The translations under genes and the position numbers were made by a program. A DNA stretch of 64,000 nucleotides from NCBI GenBank assembly GCA_900491605.1, contig UESW01004826.1, positions 264,428-328,427 on the forward strand, read 5' to 3'. The DNA comes from Calamus simplicifolius (taxonomy: Eukaryota; Streptophyta; Magnoliopsida; Arecales; Arecaceae). Positions 35,271 to 46,851 of this stretch are shown in pieces (position 1 is the first letter of the stretch; each line of letters starts with the position of its first letter). The notes under the pieces are model-generated. The model saw only the letters and a list, made by a program, of their open reading frames with translations. It was not told the DNA's origin and did no database searches.

Positions 35271-38200
35271 CTACAAAAAGGATCAAGACAACCAAAACAG
35301 ATATTAGAAGTCACTGATTACAACAAAAGATTGTTCGTATCATCTCATTTATCTTCCAAAATTGCTCTCTGCTCAAATTAAGCCCGCCACCTACTTAAAG
35401 GCCTATAGGACATGCTGATGCTTAAACAAGCGAGCTTCAGCTTTAAAGCTCATTCATCAGCATGTCCTTTTGATAAAGATTCTGTACTTGGTACGCATTA
35501 TAGACGAGCTTAGCGAAGAATGTTATCTCAACAGTATGTAGCAAAGGAATGTATACTTCTCTGTAAATATTCGTTGTTGGAGTTGCTCAGCACCAGCAAA
35601 AATTCTTCCATCTCATGGGCCGTCGGGATGTTCCTGCACATAGAATTTTGCATTCTCCGATTGGTGGCAGCTGAGATGGTAGGCCTAGTTGTAGAACCAG
35701 GAGTTCTTATGGTTTCTGAATCCCTTATCAAACTGCAAGGCGTGGTCTCCCTGACGCTCCTGCGGCCAAGTAATAACACATAAAACCCTTGTCACATCCT
35801 ACTCTGTAGTTGCTCACATGTAAAATCTACTCTTTTTTTCTGAGCTCTCTGAGTGTAGGTTTTAAAGGAAAGAAAAGAAAGAATCAAAAGCTAATTTAGA
35901 GACTTTGAGAAACTAGAACATATAAGCAGAAGTACTTTATGCACGGTTTGTTGAAAACTTAGAAAAATATCTTTCTAGTAATTTAAAGACAACCAAATCA
36001 GCCTCAGTAAAGTAGGATTAATGGTGAAAATGGACCATAAAACGGTTCTGAAGTTCAGAAGTGCAGAAAAATAGCCTTTATTAAAGGTTTTCGCCTCTCT
36101 TCATGCACCCGTAACTAAGAAAGCCAGCAAAAACAGCTAAGAACTCCAAGCCACATGGGTTCAATCAAATATGAAAAATTTAAGGACTCTGCGCATTCAA
36201 ATCATATCAGACAACCATCTAAATGGGCCAACAGAGGATGTTCGTGCTTCTGGCAGTGGTTGTCTGTCAAACATCAACAACAGCCCCCCTACCAATGACC
36301 AGACCAAGGATGCTGCAGAAATTTAAACTACAAGTTACCCATGCCTGGACCCACTCTTTTATCAAAAAAAAAAAAAAAAATTGATATCACTTCAAAACAG
36401 AAACACCCCACAAACATCCCAAGAAAACAGAAAAATCTTTAAGCCGCAAAACATGCTGGCTAACACCATTGTTGACGAAGTGTGTCAACCTACAAGGGGC
36501 ATAGGCGACCAGAATAATCTTAATGAATGAAGATTGCTGGGTTTGCTCTTATTATTTTCCTTAACCGGCTCTTTATTGTCTCTTGTCGCGAATCATGGCA
36601 CATGCAGCAAATCCATCGGCATGCAGCCAGGGGATGGTCCCAGCGTCACTTCATTTTTTGAACAAAACAATATTTGAACGGAGAAGGTATCGAGCACAGA
36701 AACTTGGTACAGATGAATTAATGCATTCGGCTGTACTGTACCCCAGACTGAAAAATATTAAACAGCCAACTCTCGTCAAAGCTCGCAGGTAGCAACAAAA
36801 TAGCCCTCCAAGTTCAGCGAGTTAACGAGGCCCACTAAATCCATTTTGTTTTATATGGTTATTTCCCAAGATGCGGAATGGCCTAAAACCAGAATGTCTT
36901 CCACTGACTTCAAGCATGAGGGGAAACGGGAAAAGCCATGGAGCTAGAACGGCATCTGAAGTATAAGAGTGATTTCAATTTGGAAGACCAAGTTAATATG
37001 GGCTAAAAAAGTTCCATAAGACTACTAAGTTTCTCCGAAACACTCTTGAACACCACCACAGAAGCACCACACAAATGATCATCGAAGAGAAAGGCCTCTC
37101 CAGCACTCCAGTCAGAGAACAAGAGGACATGGCTGAAGATGACCACAGCCAGAGAGAAGCTATATGCATGAAGCAGTCGTGTTCCAGAAACCAGATAGAA
37201 GGCCACCAAAATAAATAGTGAAGGAAGAAAATAAACCAAAAGTCAAAGATTCTACAGTTACACAAGCATGGTACCAGATGAAACTCAGATATGATGGCAT
37301 TAAAGATTAGATTTTGAGGTGTTTAAGAAACAAACCAAAAGAAGAAAAAGGGAGAGAGAAAAACTAAAGCTTTTGTGAAGTAGCGTGGAGATTTTTCCAA
37401 CTGAAAAAAGAACTTTTGGTGAGAAAGACTTAAAGATTTATAAAAATAATATAAAGTAAATCTTTTTAAATAGACACAGCCAAGGATGGTACTGGCACAA
37501 GAAAAGGAGAATCCAATGCATGAATAGAAGAAAATTTTCAAAGACGAAAACCCTCTCAGACCTCCACATCAAGAAAGAGCTCAGATATGGATGAAAAATA
37601 TTTTACGAACTCTTTAGCAGAGAAAAAGCATGAAGACAAAGCATGACTGAGCTTAAAAGACGAGTTTCAAAAACCAAAGGATTTTTTTTTTTTGCCCTTT
37701 TTTCTGAATCATGCAATGAATAGGTCTCTCTCTATCTCTGAAACACTGAAAACTAAAATTTTAAAAACAAGGGAGAATAAAATTGGGGGAAAAAAAAAAA
37801 AGGGAACGCCACTTCTCTGGTACCTAACCTATGATTTATTGAAACCAAAAAATCCCAAAATATATCAACTTCGAAGGAGAAATCATCCCTAACAATCTGC
37901 CCAGAAACAGAAACCCTAAACTAAAGAACTCTGATTTAGCAAGCAATAGGGATGGAACAAAGCCCACCTGTCCCTTGCGTCGACCTCGAGAACATTCTCC
38001 CCGAACGACACCTCGACGTCCAGCGAGGCCTCAAGCGCGGCAGGCGAGCCCCTGCTGGAGTTGGAATGGGAATTGGCCTCCTTGGTACGATGGGGGGAGG
38101 GGTTGCGCTTGGACGGAGATTCCTTGGGGGCGAGGGGAGGGGGCTTCTCAAGGCGGCGGCTGCGGAGTTCGAGGTAGGAGGAGGAGTCCGGCGGGGCGGG

Positions 38201-38314
38201 CTTCTGGAGGGCGAGGGTGCGCGCTCGGGTGCGGACGCCGAGGGTGGACTGGGCGGAGACCTCCATCACCGCCACCTCGCCCGAGACCTTCGCCTTTCTC
38301 ATGTACTTCCCCAT
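35201..38314 (-). CDS. KRP4: KRP/ICK cyclin-dependent kinase inhibitor, whole gene
   Basis: Three coding exons on the minus strand: 37968-38314, 35557-35759 and 35201-35270, joining in phase at GT-AG borders to about 206 aa. KRPs bind CDKA/cyclin D complexes in the nucleus and restrain G1/S and endocycling (family knowledge). The N-terminus is MGKYMRKAKVSGEVAVMEVS, then LGVRTRARTLALQK and YLELRSRRLEKPP. The middle motif is VRETTPCSLIRD and TPGSTTR. The C-terminal CDK/cyclin-binding motif is YNFDPVNDLPLPGRYEWVKL. The MGKYMRKAKV start and EWVKLD end recall rice KRP4; the exact paralogue is uncertain. Exon 2 needs one extra T at a T5 run (35598-35602) to reach the conserved FAGAEQ block in frame, probably a sequence error. 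Confidence 0.9.
35557..35759 (-). CDS. KRP4: KRP coding exon 2 (apparent 1-bp deletion)
   Basis: Follows acceptor GGCCGCAG. Encodes SVRETTPCSLIRDSETIRTP and GSTTRPTISAATN, then AHEMEEF. At 35598-35602 the frame leaves the family sequence; with one more T it reads FAGAEQLQQRIFTEK and joins the last exon in phase at donor GTATAC. Confidence 0.87.
35760..37967 (-). other. KRP intron 1
   Basis: A 2.2 kb GT-AG intron with poly-A/T runs near 36364-36380 and 37682-37692; no exon or transposon recognised inside. Confidence 0.75.
37968..38314 (-). CDS. KRP4: KRP coding exon 1
   Basis: ATG at 38314; 115 codons plus two bases. Holds the KRP N-terminal motifs MGKYMRKAK, GVRTRARTLALQ, YLELRSRRLEKPPP and VSFGENVLEVDARD. 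Ends at donor GTGGGC. Long open frames on the other strand here are composition shadows. Confidence 0.9.
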
Positions 38315-38363
38315 GCCTATCTCTATCTACTGCCAATCTCTCAACACGAAGGCTTTCTCAGAG

Positions 38364-38462
38364 AGCCAGAGAGAGAGAGAGAGAGAGGGAAAAGGTGGAG
38401 GGAAGCTGGAGAAAGAAGGAAGAGAGAGAGAGGAGCGCTTAGATGAGAGAGAGAGAGAGAGG
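38364..38462. repeat. GA/CT-rich microsatellite in the KRP leader
   Basis: Repeated AGAGAG (plus strand) blocks at about 38370-38390, 38425-38435 and 38448-38462, so CT-rich in the KRP sense strand, just upstream of the ATG. This is common in plant 5' UTRs and core promoters. Confidence 0.8.
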
Positions 38463-38589
38463 AGAAAAAGGGAAGGGGGTTGGGATAGTATTTGTAGTTG
38501 GGAAGACTCTGAAGAGGGTGGGGTGGGAAGAGAAGAGAGGAGATATTTTGGGGAGAAATTGAATGGTAGGTAGAGGAGGAGGATCATGG

Positions 38590-41500
38590 AGAGAGTTAGG
38601 GGTTTTTTCTTAAAAAATAAAATAAAATAAAATTATTTCTTATAAATATTTAATGATGATATAGGAAATAAATAATATAATTTATAAATAATCATTGAAT
38701 GTGCTTGCATTTTATTATGACATGCTTGCTTCTTTCTTAAAGCATAAAATAATATTTAATAATATAATATTTAATTTTATTAAAATTTTATTATATTAAA
38801 AGGTTAAAATGAATATTTAATGATTAAATAGGATAATAAATTATATTTATTGCATGCAAGATAAATCATTTCTATTCATTTGATTTATATGGATTCAAAT
38901 TAATGAATAATTAAAATAATTTATGAAATTTTTGATATGGTAAACTTTAATTATCTAAATAATAATAAAAAAATTATTGTTGTATTTTTAAATTATAATT
39001 TTTTTATTTTTAGTATTTTTGGGTGAGTAATTGTTATTTTTAAGCTAATAGGGGGGCATGTACGTATCGTATGTGATATAAAACTAAATATTTCGCGAGA
39101 GATATAACGAGATGGAGAGAAATTAAGCAGAGGAGATGTGACTTGACCTTCACGTCATTGGATGCTCTCCCCCTAATGGACAGGTGGAAAGCTACATTGG
39201 TTTTTAGTGCTTGCGGTAACGAAACCCGCTTCTCTCTCTAAAAAAAAAACTTTAAATTCCTTGGCGGAATGAGTGGTTGGTTCGGTCACCTCCTGGTGAC
39301 TGTCACCGCAACCCCCCACGGTCCTCCCTCCTGGCTCGCTACTCTCAAGCATAAATGAATGGATGTAATGGATTTTTTTTTTCTCTCTCTCTCTAACTTA
39401 AATTGAATGATCTTAAAGTCCACCTTGAATGTGCTAGAGTAACGTATGCGAATACTTTTCGCATCCTAACAAGGCTCTTGAATGTGCCATAAATCTGATT
39501 TCAATGGAAGTAAATTCCATCAGAGATCAGCCATAATCCATGGACTACAAACACATGGAAAAAGATTCAAACACAAAACTTCCTCCCCTCTAAGCTTGAA
39601 AAGAGTTCACAATGACCAGAGTTCTTATTTCATCATCATTCATTATATAAATTTTAGCCTTTTATTTTGAATAGAGTTGAGCACTCTCTTAAACTTGGAA
39701 GATAGCCTCATTAGTATAAGGGAGGATCATTTAACTTCAGATTAATATCTTAATCATCATGCTTTAACTCTCTGATAGCCGGCCTCATTCAAATGAAATA
39801 AGAATATCTTGTCTTATGCTGCTGAAAAGGATTCCATCTCCATTGGACAATGAGGTAAGGTTCAAGAAACAAGGATGAACCATGAGTTTGCCTTTGTTCA
39901 CAAATCAAAGCAAGAGCTAAAGTGGGTCATACAAATGCATTCATTGACTTGTTGGGCATTATCTTCAGGTTTTTTTTTTTTTTTTTTCCCCTTCCTTGCA
40001 CGATTGCCTGTTGACCAAACCATATCATATTGGATGCATGGTAAAGCATTTCATTCATGCTTGATGAACGGATTGTCTTGTTGCTTGCTGAAAGAAATTT
40101 AGTGGGCCCATTTTGCTGACTTTAAGAATTTCCATTCCCTTTGGTAGAAGACTAAGGCGTCGAGTGGGATCTTAGCTGAGAGAGATCAATAACTTGTCAG
40201 ACTAAATGAAGTCTTGGTACTTGGTCAATGAGAACCTGACACTGATTTCATCGCATTAAAAGTTCTTGACTGAAGGTTTAAAGCAGGTTTTAGCGCAAAT
40301 GGATGTAATTTTGCTGTAACTTTTTCTCTCTGCTTTTTTTTTTTTTTTTTTTTTTTGAAAAATTTTTAGATTTGGGAGTTTGTGAACCCAAATCTAGAGG
40401 TGCCACCATTTATTTCTCAGGCTTGGCCTCTTCAACCGCTGTTAAATCAGTAGTCAGTACACTTGGTGAAATTTTTTAAGCTTGTTTGCTCTCATATTTA
40501 GGAGGACTCATTAAACCCCCTGGCCACCTGCTCACGAGCAACATCTTTGGCCCTTCACTTGTCCCAAAAAAATTATATTTTTTCCCACACACGGCTTTGT
40601 TTTGTCACATTTATTTCACCTGTAAATTTTCAACTCTCTGCCATGCTCTCGGGTCAAAAATCGTCCATTGTCCAAAGACTTTTGTCAAGGAATCCTATGT
40701 TCATCACCAATGTACCATGGGGACTTCCTTGTATAAATTTGTGGTATATAAATATCTTAAAGTATATCTGGCAGTAGATCTTTGGTGATCCATCTTTCCC
40801 TTTAAAATCTAAGTGGGAAGTACTTCATTTGCCGCTGCTCCAAGCCGCAGCAATGTTTCCATATGTTTGCATGATGTCAGCTGGATATATTTTCTCTGTT
40901 GGCCATCTGGGTTGCATCCAAATGGATAGAAAACATAATCATCCCCCAGATTGACTTCATTTGGGTACTACACCGGATCCTAGACCAAGTTCTAGACAGG
41001 GCTGAGGCAAGTTTGAACTAAATATTATTTTAAAAATGAAAATATTGCTGAATGCTCAAACTTTCACTTAAATTTTAAAACCGATGAAATATTTGATGTC
41101 TCATCCTAAGATAAATATAAAAAGCATTGATAAGTTATTTATTTTATTAATTTTAATTGATCATGAAATGAAATATAAATAATATAATATTTTTAAATTA
41201 TAAAAGATTAAATTGTAAGTATTGAAAATCTGAGGATCCAAAAAAAGTTTAAATGAGAGTTTGAGGATTGAAAGAATAATTTTGCCTGTTATAACTGATT
41301 CAGGTTGTATCACTGATTTGGTATAACTACACTTATTCTATTGGACTCAAGCATGCAATCTGTAAAGTTTGCTTGAGAAATGATCTCTAGAATCACTGCC
41401 AATTGAATCATTCGATCCAAACTTGGCTTTTTTTTTTTTTTTTTTTGGTTTTCTGGTCTTTTGCGTCGATGAATGTCCACAGGTCTCCATTGTTTTGTCC

Positions 41501-41610
41501 CCTTCCTTTCATTTAAAGAAGTAAAAATAAGAAGACTTGTTTAAATTAGAGGAAGGTGAAACTTGGACACAAGACATTAGTACCAATTCCCAATTAATTC
41601 TACCAACCAT
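38590..41610. other. AT-rich intergenic DNA upstream of KRP
   Basis: Very AT-rich between 38600 and 39060. Several poly-T runs (39970-39986, 40338-40356, 41428-41446). No coding region recognised; presumed KRP promoter lies near its left edge. Confidence 0.55.
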
Positions 41611-41611
41611 A

Positions 41612-41836
41612 GTACTGGGCATTGTCTTATGAAGTGCAATTGAAGTATTGAACTTAGATAATCTCACCGTTCACCGACAACCACTATCTTCACCGTAAAA
41701 TGGAACAACTATATATATATATATATGGTACTGGAAATTGTCTTATGAAGTGCAATTGAAGTATTGAACTTAGATAATCTCACCGTTCAGCGAAAACCAC
41801 TATCTTCACCGTAAAATGGAACAACTATATATGATA
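41612..41836. repeat. 116-bp tandem duplication
   Basis: The unit starting GTACTGG at 41612 is repeated at 41728 with few differences (GGGCATTG versus GGAAATTG, TTCACCG versus TTCAGCG). The two copies are joined by a (TA)n stretch. Confidence 0.9.
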
Positions 41837-41899
41837 TGGTTGATCTGTTAAAATTAATGAACAAAATTGATTGGCAAAAATGAAAACAGGCCATTTGCC

Positions 41900-42600
41900 A
41901 GGGCTAACGTGTGACTCCAGCGTCGGCCATAACACCGACTCCTATATCGGCCTCGACACCGATCCCAGCATTGATCTAGGCATCGATCCCGACGTCGGTC
42001 CCGACATGACACCAGCATTGGATTAGACACCGACTCCAGTATTGGCACCGACTTCAGCATCGACAGTCATCACTGGCCCACCTACCATCTGCGGCCATCA
42101 TGTAACCCACCTATAGATTGTGGCACCATGCCCAATAAGACCTGGCCTATCAACCGTCTATGGTGTTGCACCTGACAAGACTTAGCCCACTACCAGCTGC
42201 AATCACCTGCAGCCTCCCATATCAGACAAAGAGATGGCCTGCCAGTCTTGACAGGCCACAAGACGGACACGCCCTGTTATTATTGGCCTCACTGCTCATC
42301 CTATACCAAACAGTGACATTTCAAAATCAACAATTATCCAAAAAAGGGTAAAAGGATCTCCGATCAGGTATAAGAACTTTCGCTCGTAATGAGAGGGAGA
42401 CTTTAAGCTCTTATCGATTTCCTCAAACACTCGTAACAGTTTTTTACCATTTACTTTAGCGTTGGAGGTCCTCGCTAGAATCATCGGCCTCCGGAGCTTT
42501 TTTGCAGTATCCCAATTCAAGACGGAGGCATTGGAAGACCCTCTAACCCATCCTCAAAGGGCAATCAGATTTAGGATCCTACCTGACGTTCCTGATAAAT
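41900..42600 (+). mobile_element. Decayed Gypsy-type LTR relic
   Basis: Begins with CCAGCGTCGGCC / CACCGACTCC-like repeats resembling the tandem arrays of the LTR at 46852. It ends with the shared U5 pattern TTTAGCGTTGGAGGTC (42455-42470) and TTTTTTGCAG (about 42498-42507). No terminal repeats or internal domain were seen. Confidence 0.5.
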
Positions 42601-42609
42601 GATTTGGCT

Positions 42610-42611
<2 letters not shown>

Positions 42612-42659
<48 letters not shown>
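42612..42659. repeat. (TA)n microsatellite
   Basis: About 23 perfect TA units. Confidence 0.95.
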
Positions 42660-42661
<2 letters not shown>

Positions 42662-42699
42662 ATATTTATTTTATTATGCTATGTCAAAATATAAATTAA

Positions 42700-42935
42700 A
42701 AAACTAGTAGCCTAGTGGTCGGGGCTCCTCCACGCTATCAAGGCATCGTGGGTTCGAGGAATGAGGCTTCGACTAACTTGAATAATTACAAGGTAAATCC
42801 TTGGGGCCTGAAACGCTGGTGTTGGAGGGGCTAAGGTCTGTACAACTGCGCAAATCTCGTGCAGTGTACGAAATATATCCTGACGGGGAACGGGGCCGCA
42901 TGGGACCTAGATACGGGCCGGCAAAGTCCTTCTTC
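42700..42935 (+). mobile_element. tRNA-derived SINE candidate
   Basis: An A-box-like TAGCCTAGTGG at 42708-42718 and a B-box-like GGTTCGAGGA at 42751-42760, spaced as in tRNA-derived pol III promoters. A non-tRNA body ending in a pyrimidine-rich stretch follows. Multi-copy status cannot be tested here. Confidence 0.45.
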
Positions 42936-45613
42936 CATTTTTTTTTACTTATATATATATATATAAAGATGAAACTTAGGTATGGTTCACTATAATGATG
43001 TCATGCGATCCTTTATTTACCGATAGGTATGCATACATTTTTTTTTTTTTAAGCTGCAAGCCTTCATATTCGAGCATCATATATTAGTAATTATATGTGC
43101 ATTCATTGGTAATTAAGTGAAAAACTAAATGATATGAATGCAACAAATCGTACCTAAGTTTTATCAAATAAACATATATAATTATACACATACATGCATA
43201 CTACACACACGTAAATATATTAACTACACTTTATCTCATATTTATTCCAATTATTTAATGGATTTTGGTTCCAACAGACTAATGAGACTTAAAAGCACTA
43301 GCCTACTTCTAACTCTAAAATGCAACGAGTTAGATCAAAAGGGGTCAAGAAAAACAAAAAAGGCTACACATCAAAATAAATAAAAAAATAAAACCAATGC
43401 TAGTGTTTGTTCTCACTGTTTTCATCTATATAAAGTTAGATATGTTGTATAATTACTCCAAATATAAATATTTTTTAATAATTTATATCTTAATTTTAGG
43501 ATAGCCATGGCAATCACTTTCTCACAATACATGAAACTGCATGGAATGATAAAAGGGGGAGGGGGCATGGAAATCAAAAACTCTCAAATAATGCATACAT
43601 ATCAATTTATATATTTTTTCAATCGCCATCTACCAACGATTTATCAAATAGTGCATAAAAGAAGTAGGTTATAAGTTTAGGAGTTGGGTAGAATCATGAC
43701 CGAAAGTTTATAACAAATAATATATTTTATACAATTTTTTTAATGAAATATAAATATGGTATTCAAAAGTAATTTATCACATTTAGACCCTTCAATCTGA
43801 AATAATCTTTTCCTTTTTTTTTCACGCAAACTACTTCAATAAATAAAAAAGCATCTTTTCTTTCTTCTTTCACCTTGTTTTTAGTGGTTATATGCTTCTT
43901 ATTGTAAATAAAAAAAAATACTTTCTTCTTGATATCACAAATTAGTTAAGTGATCGTGTTTATATTCCCTTGCTATTCCATGGCTTTTTATCGACCTCAT
44001 CCTCTGTATTCTATTTAGATCGGTAATAATTTTATAATTTTATTTATAAGATGAATGATTTCAAGTAAGTATGTCCTTATCCTACTCACTCAAGGTATGG
44101 TATTATCATCTATCCCATCTTATATTCCTCTATTTTTTTGACAGTTAATATTTTACTATTTTAAGATAAACAATAGTTTCTTTGAAAACTTGTTAACCAA
44201 ACAAATTCTTATTGACGAATTTTTCATCATTTTTTTATCACATCAATATGCTTATTTTTCCCCCTCAATCCTTATCGTTTTATACCTCCAAATTTTGAGT
44301 CCTAATAAATTTTTTTTTTAAAGCAAGCCTCATGGCTTTCTTTTTTTCTTTTGGACGTCCATTTTTTTTTTTTAAGGAATAGCACGTATACATCAATCTT
44401 CTCTACTGTTACATATTTATGTATCTTTTATATTTAAATTTTAATTTAATAATATTAAATTGATATGAATTAATATTTTTTTTTTATTAATTACATAAAC
44501 AATAATGAATCATCAAAAGCGTACCTCCGTATATAAATAAGGTTGAAAAAATTCTATCAAAAGCCAGCTATTATCATTAAATGTACATTAAAAAAGATGA
44601 GCAATTAAAATTATAATATAATTTTTTACAAAATATATATTTTTTAATTTATTTATCAATTACATTAATATTCATGCAATGACCAGGTTATCCAATACAT
44701 TGGATGTCATGAAGGTAAAGTTGAAAGAATTTTATCTGAAAACCAATTGCTGCTGCTTGTAGACATATTATAAATTTTTAAATCTTATCATTTATTGTCT
44801 ATTAAAAGATGAACAATTAAACTTTTACGTAATGCACTTTGCTTTCCTTCCCGAGCGTGCCAGTTTGAAGACTGCATTAATGCCCCCATCAAATAGATTT
44901 TTTATTTTAAAATTTAAATTTTATAATATATTTTTTTAAAAAAGTCTTTTTTTATAAAAAAATATTTTACCAATTACATTAAAATTTGTGCAATGTACGA
45001 ACGCATAGTTTATTTAAGTAAAACCAAGAGGATTTATTTTTTAAAAAACAGTGCCCTGCTTTTTATGCACTTGATGTATTATATATATATATATATATTG
45101 CTTAAATTTCATTGTGAACTGGTGACGGTAATTTTGACGTTGATTCCACCTCATCCCATTCGGATCAATTATTTTTATTTTTTACAAAAATAAAAATAAA
45201 ATAATTTTTTTTATTTTTATTAATAAAAAAGTATGAATAAAAATAATTGAATCTTTCATTCCATTAGTTTCATGCTTAAGTCTATATTAATTTTATTAGT
45301 TTTATTTATTCAAAATTTAATTTTTCTGGTAGAAAGCATAATTTTATTATTAATTATCTTGATATGTTGAACTTGCGATGCTATTCAGATAATGTAATTT
45401 AGCTGATGATGTTTGATTTAAAAAGTATTATTGTTAATTTGATTTAATGTTATGATCGGATGATATTCAGTTCTTAATATAATTTAAAATTGATTTATTT
45501 TTTATTATAAATATAAATCTAAGAGATAAATATTGAATTATTAATATATCTAGCAAGAAACTTTTTAGCAATATTATTAATTTTATAATTTTTATCATAA
45601 ATTTAATTAAACT

Positions 45614-45654
<41 letters not shown>

Positions 45655-46014
45655 TGTAACTTTAAATAAAGTTATATATTTAATATTATTATGAGAGTTG
45701 AAACATCAAGATAGACCAGCAAAAACTGCATCAGAAAACATTGCTGGGATCATTGTTATTTTATTTTGAAAATTTCTCAAAATATTCCAGCCATGAACCA
45801 CTAACAAACGAATCATATAAATAAATAATTAAATAAATGTTAAAAACGAAGTCTCAATCATGCTAATGCCCTCGAAGAGCAAGCTTCCTCCCATTTAATT
45901 TATTTCAGAACAACGCCACTCTCTTATCGTTTTTGCGAATAAAATATTATTATTAATCACTAAGTCTAATTCTTTGATTTTTTAAGTAAAATATTCTAAC
46001 AATTATCTCATGGC
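42936..46014. other. AT-rich intergenic DNA with decayed tandem units
   Basis: No gene recognised. Diverged copies of a unit containing ATCAATTACATTAATATTCA and AAAAGATGAnCAATTAAA recur near 44480-44660, 44700-44840 and 44960-45000. (TA)n runs lie at about 45078-45100 and 45616-45648. Confidence 0.5.
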
Positions 46015-46620
46015 ATGGACTCTTCCCCCTCTCTCTCTCTCTCTCTACTCACGCGCACACAATCAAAATGGAATCCAAGCTCGGGTCCGCTCGCCGAGGC
46101 GCCGACCCTGAGGAATCGAACTTCCCGCCAAAATCCACCGCACGTGGCGACTTCCCGCCAACATCTCGCCGCGTTCCGGCACGCGTGCGAAACCCCGCCA
46201 TTTTTTATTTTCCCTCCAAAGAAAGCCTAAAGAGGGGGTCCCTTGCCGAAAGGGCCGGCGGGTGCCCTAAATTTATATTAAATTTTTTTTTTTAAAAAAA
46301 AAACCCTAACCCTAGTTCACGTGTCGCAGGTAAATAATAAATAAACCGGTGGCACGAGTTCTGGTCGCCGTCCTCCTCGGTTCGCTTGGGTCCTGGCCCC
46401 TCCGTACCAGTTGCCGCTGAGCCATTTGGCCAATCATGGGCCCCCATGGATTCCCCCCCTTCGCTCGTCCAAGGAAATGCTTGCAAGGGACAATCATGAG
46501 GGGTTTGGCAAACTGGCAGGGGCTCAGCTGGCCTACGTTGCCTTCATGGATTTGCGCATGGGAGAGGAGGGAAATTATAAGCCATCCGAAAGGTTGTTTC
46601 CGTGAGCTCGATATATCTAC
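46015..46620. promoter_or_regulatory. GC-rich island with promoter-type motifs
   Basis: An isolated GC-rich stretch in AT-rich DNA. It has two TTCCCGCC E2F-like sites (46122-46129 and 46152-46159), a G-box CACGTG at 46141-46146, a telo-box (AAACCCTAACCCTAG, about 46300-46315) and a GGGCCCC site near 46438. This combination is typical of promoters of proliferation or ribosomal genes, but no adjacent gene was recognised; the Gypsy element begins 230 bp to the right. Confidence 0.35.
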
Positions 46621-46782
46621 CGTGAAATTAACTTTGTAATTAATTAGATGGTGACCTAATTTTTTATATTAAATTTTAAATTTAAAATCAAAATAATTTT
46701 TATCTTTTATTTTTAAATAAATTTTATATTTTAATTTATCAAAGTTAATTCGCACTAGACTAGCATAATCATTCATTTGTAA

Positions 46783-46824
46783 CAAAAAAAAAAAAGAAAG
46801 AAAGAAAGAAAGAAAGAAAGAGAG
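46783..46824. repeat. Poly-A / (GAAA)n microsatellite
   Basis: An A run followed by about seven GAAA units just outside the Gypsy insertion. Confidence 0.9.
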
Positions 46825-46851
46825 GCTGTTCTTGCACAAGCTCTTGGCGAT

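Noticed and set aside
37936..38573. Several 118-164 codon ORFs on both strands over the KRP first exon and leader
   Set aside because: GC-rich and GA-rich shadows of KRP exon 1; only the minus-strand MGKYMRKAK frame has family motifs.
46300..46316. Telomere-like AACCCTAACCCTAG
   Set aside because: Only two units; better read as a telo-box promoter motif than an interstitial telomere.
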